A stretch of DNA of 27,221 nucleotides from Planctomycetota bacterium (GTDB taxonomy: Bacteria; Planctomycetota; Planctomycetia; Pirellulales; Pirellulaceae). Below are positions 23,881 to 27,221 of this stretch, piece by piece; position 1 is the first letter of the stretch, and every line of letters begins with the position of its first letter. Position numbers and translations under genes: made by a program. Location: the NCBI GenBank assembly GCA_029259935.1, contig JAJDEH010000242.1, positions 1 through 27,221 of the forward strand, given 5' to 3'. The notes beneath the pieces are model-generated. The model was not told where the DNA came from. It ran no database searches and saw nothing but the letters and a program-made list of their open reading frames with translations.

Positions 23881-25155
23881 CTACTGATTTAGCAGGTGCA
23901 GACGCAGCACGTTGAGGGCCTGCTTTCCTGCTCGCGCTACCAGGATGTCCGGGTGGCCGCCGAACGGGAAAGATTTGACAATGGCACCCTTGCGGCTTGC
24001 CAGCGCGAACGATACGTCGCCCGGAAGTTGATGCTCGTCGTCGGATTCAGGGAAACGGCCAATCGCCAGTCCGTAGTCCGCCGCGAATTCCTCGCGCACG
24101 TGCCGAGCCATGGCTTGAACAAGCTCGCGTTCTTTTTCCGAGTCCGTGTCGTTCTCCATGGAGGCGTTTGACGTGGCGGTGTTTGACGTGGCGGCGGATC
24201 TTTCCGACGCACTGGCCGCGCGCACGATTCGGCCACCCAGATAAGCGCGATTCGCCCGATCGACGGAACTCAACCACTGCGAGACCAGGCCGCCGGTGCC
24301 GGATTCCACGACCGACAAGGTTTCGCCGCTGCGCAGCAATTGGCGAAGCACCGCGTGTTGCAGTTCGTCGTCCTCGTCGCCAAATACCAAGTTGCCCAAG
24401 GACTCGCGAATCGTGGCCAGCGTGGGCTGCATCGACTCGAAGCAAGCAGCCTCGTCTTCGCCGGCCGCGGTCACCCTTAACGTGATCGTCGCACGGCTGA
24501 CCGTGATGCCCACCGACGGTTCGCGTCCGCGGCGAATCAAATCGGGGAGCATTTTCTCTAGGTCGCTTTCTCCGACGCCAAAGCATTTGATGCAACGATG
24601 CCGGATGACTTGCCGCTTGGCACCGGGAATCGAAGCGAGCGCCGGGGCGACGGTCTGCTGCCACATCTCGCGCATCTCCGCCGGAACGCCGGGCAAGGCA
24701 AAGAGACGGCTGGGCGACCGTCCCGCGCGGGGGATTTCCATGTCGATGCCGGGCGCCGAACCGTGAGGATTTGGCACGACGCGGGAGCCAGCGGGAAACA
24801 TCGCCTGGATCTCGTTTTTTTCAGGCATCGGACGTTTGCGGCGGGAGAACAATGCGCGAATATGGGCCAATGACGCTTCGTCCAATACAAGGTCGGTATT
24901 CGTTGCCTGGGCGAGTGCTTGACGGGTCAGGTCGTCCGCCGTGGGGCCCAGTCCGCCCGTGCAACAAATCAGATCGGCGCGATCGAACGCCTCTTGAAAT
25001 ACGCGTACGTTCGCGTGCAGATCGTCACCGACCGTGGAGTGAAACAGCACCCGCAGGCCGAGTTCGCCCAGGCGCTGGCTCAACCATTGGCTGTTCGTGT
25101 CCAGGCGTTGGCCACTGGTAAGTTCGTCGCCGATCGCGATTACTTCTGCGTGCAT
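23881..25155 (-). CDS. cinA: CinA-like protein with a degenerate amidase domain
   Basis: 424 aa, the normal CinA length. The N-terminal MoaB-like domain (COG1058, ADP-ribose pyrophosphatase in characterised members) is well kept: GDELTSGQRLDTNSQWL (9-25), VGDD, TGGLGPTADDLT (66-77), NPHGSAPG and LFALPGVPAEM. The C-terminal domain (about 265-424) aligns with the nicotinamide-nucleotide amidase PncC but has ESGTGG (284-289) for ESCTGG. It has no Tyr or Lys in the stretch after GG (307-308) where catalysis needs them, and no TGIAGP motif. A Ser/Thr/Asn-rich insertion (about 315-340) includes a 15-bp tandem duplication. It is cytoplasmic and probably retains only the first activity. It starts 17 bp after the STAS-Sel1 gene, and the two are likely co-transcribed. 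Confidence 0.92.
   Translation of the reverse strand: MHAEVIAIGDELTSGQRLDTNSQWLSQRLGELGLRVLFHSTVGDDLHANVRVFQEAFDRADLICCTGGLGPTADDLTRQALAQATNTDLVLDEASLAHIRALFSRRKRPMPEKNEIQAMFPAGSRVVPNPHGSAPGIDMEIPRAGRSPSRLFALPGVPAEMREMWQQTVAPALASIPGAKRQVIRHRCIKCFGVGESDLEKMLPDLIRRGREPSVGITVSRATITLRVTAAGEDEAACFESMQPTLATIRESLGNLVFGDEDDELQHAVLRQLLRSGETLSVVESGTGGLVSQWLSSVDRANRAYLGGRIVRAASASERSAATSNTATSNASMENDTDSEKERELVQAMARHVREEFAADYGLAIGRFPESDDEHQLPGDVSFALASRKGAIVKSFPFGGHPDILVARAGKQALNVLRLHLLNQ
24166..24195. repeat. 15-bp in-frame tandem duplication in cinA
   Basis: GTTTGACGTGGCGGT (24166-24180) is followed by GTTTGACGTGGCGGC (24181-24195), one mismatch in 15. It encodes the repeated TSN(T/A) portion of the low-complexity insertion in the amidase-like domain. 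Confidence 0.85.
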
Positions 25156-25172
25156 GAAAATACTAGGCTGAA

Positions 25173-25964
25173 CTATTGCGAATCGCCGGCGAGATGCTTG
25201 AGTTCCTTTTTCGCTTGCTCATGGCCCTGTTGGGCGGCCTGTCGGTACCAAATGCATGCTTCGTCGCGGTCGTCCGGCACGCCGATGCCGTAGTTGTAGG
25301 ACATGCCCATGGCATATTGGGCTTCCATGTGGCCTTGCTGCGCGGCCTTTTGATACCACGTCAAGGCTTGATCGTAATCTTGGCTGACGTTGATTCCATA
25401 GGCGTAGCTCTTCCCCAAGTGGTATTGAGCGCCGGGATGTCCATTCGTCGCGGCGGCTTGGTACCACTTCCAAGCTTCGTCGAAATCCTGCGCCGCGCCG
25501 CGACCTTCGTCCAGACAATTGGCCAAGGCAAACTGATCCTCGACGACCCCCGCTTCCGCTCCAGCGCGAAGCTTTCTGGCACGCTCCCCGTTTTGCAACT
25601 CTTCTCCAGGAGCCGATTGCGAAAAGGCGTCCAGTGCGTCTTGTTCCTTGGGAAGAATTTCGATGAAGTTTTCCAGGCGAACCAAATTGAACACCTTGCG
25701 GACGAGTCCGGAAACGCGGCACATTTTCAGGGCGATTTGCTTGGCGGTGCACCTCTTGGCGAAAATGAAAAGCTGACCGACCATGATGGACGACATATAT
25801 TCGACATGGCCTAGGTCCAACACAATCTTGGACTCCGAAGCATCATCCGCCAGCGCCAACAGTTCGCCGCCGACCCGATCACAAAGGTCTCGGTCGTCCA
25901 AGCTGGCATCCACCAACGCGACCACCAATAGGTCGTCGCGTTTTTTTACTTCCAGGGAAATCAT
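25173..25964 (-). CDS. STAS domain fused to Sel1-like repeats
   Basis: 263 aa, no signal peptide. Residues 1-110 form a STAS domain as in anti-sigma-factor antagonists: the strand VLDLGHVEYMSS (48-59), then a helix VGQLFIFAKRC. The position phosphorylated in SpoIIAA/RsbV (D-S-S/T-G) reads S-S59-I-M here, so the serine is kept but its neighbours differ. Residues about 125-255 contain about three and a half Sel1-like repeats of 36 residues (ALANCLDEGRGAAQDFDEAWKWYQ; HLGKSYAYGINVS; AMGMSYNYGIGVPDDRDEACIWY), which form alpha-solenoids that bind proteins. AAGGA about 9 nt upstream supports the ATG at 25964. It sits 17 bp before cinA and 123 bp after the acidic-protein gene. A partner-switching scaffold role is inferred. 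Confidence 0.9.
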   Translation of the reverse strand: MISLEVKKRDDLLVVALVDASLDDRDLCDRVGGELLALADDASESKIVLDLGHVEYMSSIMVGQLFIFAKRCTAKQIALKMCRVSGLVRKVFNLVRLENFIEILPKEQDALDAFSQSAPGEELQNGERARKLRAGAEAGVVEDQFALANCLDEGRGAAQDFDEAWKWYQAAATNGHPGAQYHLGKSYAYGINVSQDYDQALTWYQKAAQQGHMEAQYAMGMSYNYGIGVPDDRDEACIWYRQAAQQGHEQAKKELKHLAGDSQ

Positions 25965-26020
25965 TCAGCTCATCCTTTAGGGCACGAATGCTCTGTGCTT
26001 CGTCACAGCTTGATCTTGGA

Positions 26021-26073
26021 ATTGGGATTGTACTACTCCCAATCGCTTAGCACTGCTGGGCAAGCCAGCAGTG
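26021..26073. repeat. two adjacent intergenic hairpins
   Basis: ATTGGGA/TCCCAAT (26021-26043, 9-nt loop) is followed by CACTGCTGG/CCAGCAGTG (26051-26073, 5-nt loop, 9-bp perfect stem). Neither has a U-tract on either strand. They lie just after the stop of the acidic-protein gene. The second resembles a palindrome I associate with planctomycete intergenic repeats. Confidence 0.7.
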
Positions 26074-26087
26074 GCATCCTCGCCCGG

Positions 26088-27200
26088 TTAAATCTTGATT
26101 TCTGGAAAGTCGTCGTCATCCACGCTGTTTGGATTCGATTCGCCAAACTGCTCGAAAGGTGCCTTCGATTGCGGTGACGGATTCTCTTCAAAAAATTCAT
26201 CGATCAGGCTGTCCGAAAGTTCCTGCTCGTCGCCGACGTCAAGGATGTTGCTGCCACTATCGCCCGCCGCGTCGTCAAGTGTCAGATCTTCAATGGAGAG
26301 TTCGTCGTCGGCGTCTTCGACGGAAACGTCCTCGACGCCCAAGTCTTCAATGACTTCATCCTCTAGCATCACGTCTTCGTTGATCGCCTCGCCGATGTTT
26401 TCAGCGAGATCATCGACAACGTCCAACGCTGGTTCGACGGCCAATTCCGTGCTGGACGGTTCGTCGTCGAAGGAGTCCAAATCCAAATCGATGACGTCGT
26501 CGGCATCCGTCGCTTCCTCGTCGCCATCATCGGAGACGATGGAGAGCGCGGGAAACGAGTCGAGGTCTTCGTCGTCGGAGGCGGTGGAGGCGTTCGGGTC
26601 GTTGGCCGCGATCGCGGCGTCCCAGTCGACGACTTCCTCGGCCGGCTTCTGCGCCCAGAATGGAGCGGCTTCGTCCGGCACGGGCTCGGCGGCGACGGGC
26701 TCGACGGCCACGGGTTCCACGGCATCCGTTGCAATAAGATTGTCGGAAATGGGCGACACGGGTGTGTCGGTGTCAACTAAACCACTCAGGGAGTCGATGG
26801 GCCCGATCGAAGAGATCTGAGTATCCGCCGCTTCGTCGATCGCGATCACCTCATCGCGAATATCCGCTTGATCAACCTCTTCGGCGGCCTCGTCCTCGAT
26901 GTCCATCACGACATCGTCCATCACGTCATCGAGTTCCGCCAAGGACGCGGCTTCGGCAGCATCGACAACGGCCGATGCCGATTCGGCGGTTTCAAAATCG
27001 AAGATGTCGTCCAGCGCATCATCTTCTCCGCCCGCCAGGCCAACTGCGGGCGGGACCGCATCGGCTTCACCTGGCACCACCAAATCGGCGGAGATGTCGA
27101 TCGGTTCGTCGGCGTCGTAGGATTCGGCTTCGATCTCGTCCGCAACAATCTCATCAGTTTCGATCTCGTCCGCATCGATGGATTCCGTCGGGGCGGCCAT
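26088..27200 (-). CDS. extremely acidic low-complexity protein (may be incomplete at its start)
   Basis: 370 aa from the ATG at 27200. There is no stop between that codon and the window edge at 27221, so the true start may lie outside and this may be the tail of a larger protein. About a third of the residues are Asp or Glu (34 of the first 100), while I count only three Lys and one Arg in all. It has Ala/Val/Ile/Ser filler, a short AVEPVAVEPVAAEPV repeat near residue 168, and recurrent blocks such as EDEVIEDLGVEDVSVED near 290. No known domain is visible; it is probably intrinsically disordered and cytoplasmic. It is upstream of the STAS-Sel1 gene on the same strand, separated by two hairpins. 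Possible roles are a charged tether, decoy or cation-binding region, all speculative. Confidence 0.75.
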   Translation of the reverse strand: MAAPTESIDADEIETDEIVADEIEAESYDADEPIDISADLVVPGEADAVPPAVGLAGGEDDALDDIFDFETAESASAVVDAAEAASLAELDDVMDDVVMDIEDEAAEEVDQADIRDEVIAIDEAADTQISSIGPIDSLSGLVDTDTPVSPISDNLIATDAVEPVAVEPVAAEPVPDEAAPFWAQKPAEEVVDWDAAIAANDPNASTASDDEDLDSFPALSIVSDDGDEEATDADDVIDLDLDSFDDEPSSTELAVEPALDVVDDLAENIGEAINEDVMLEDEVIEDLGVEDVSVEDADDELSIEDLTLDDAAGDSGSNILDVGDEQELSDSLIDEFFEENPSPQSKAPFEQFGESNPNSVDDDDFPEIKI

Positions 27201-27221
27201 GACGGCGGCCAGTGGGGGTGA

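Noticed and set aside
26095..26820. Ser-rich 241-codon frame on the plus strand
   Set aside because: The serines are the complement of Asp/Glu codons of the acidic protein; not an independent gene.

Overview
The window looks like a chromosomal segment from a planctomycete, probably of the Pirellulales. This rests on gene families that are largely or typically planctomycetal: two large exported proteins with planctomycete-type CxxCH cytochrome modules (one DUF1549/DUF1553 type, one DUF1587/DUF1592/DUF1588/DUF1585 type), a Tat-exported DUF1501 protein beside the first, a DUF6798-like membrane protein, an SUMF1-LRR secreted protein and a GGQ-only release-factor-like protein. No rRNA, tRNA, CRISPR array, prophage or complete insertion sequence was seen.

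Layout. Positions 1-452 hold no convincing gene, but 221-395 carries a promoter-like sequence, a long imperfect stem and a rho-independent terminator just before a hypothetical CDS (453-1196); this is a candidate small or leader RNA. At 1428-2621 lies an exported Cys-rich coiled-coil protein with a secretin-like peptide. An iron-sulfur pair follows on the minus strand (iscS-like 4422-3226, A-type carrier 3070-2738), with a terminator between the two genes. From 4566 to 13415 the plus strand carries a DUF6798-like membrane protein, an SUMF1-LRR protein, a DUF1592-type cytochrome protein and a LarA-family racemase. The minus strand then has an M81 (MlrC-like) peptidase and a DapA/NanA-superfamily aldolase. 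The aldolase is divergent from an exported GH33-type sialidase (16113-17267). A minus-strand run at 23192-17330 encodes the DUF1549/1553 protein, the DUF1501 protein, the GGQ protein and a SAM methyltransferase. After about 690 bp of repeat-rich non-coding DNA, the minus strand carries cinA, a STAS-Sel1 fusion and a very acidic protein whose reading frame is still open at the window edge.

The gaps between genes are rich in short palindromic repeats. There are three copies of a 36-38 bp element with a CTCCCCCTT/AAGGGGGAG stem, several copies of a TTCGCGGAGCGAA hairpin (one pair arranged like a BIME), three copies of a GTCGGGAGTCTTTTCG element, and a CACTGCTGG/CCAGCAGTG hairpin. A probable IS110-type transposase remnant lies next to one of them.

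Function (inference). The exported cytochrome, DUF1501, SUMF1-LRR and sialidase proteins fit the planctomycete habit of degrading complex, often sulfated or sialylated glycans. The LarA, M81 and aldolase-family enzymes would act on small hydroxy-acid, peptide-like or keto-acid products. Substrates cannot be assigned from sequence alone. The items I find most unusual are the structured RNA candidate at 255-395, the GGQ protein with a helix-turn-helix-like tail, the CinA whose amidase half has lost its catalytic residues, the STAS-Sel1 fusion, and the secretin-motif/Cys-cluster/coiled-coil protein.
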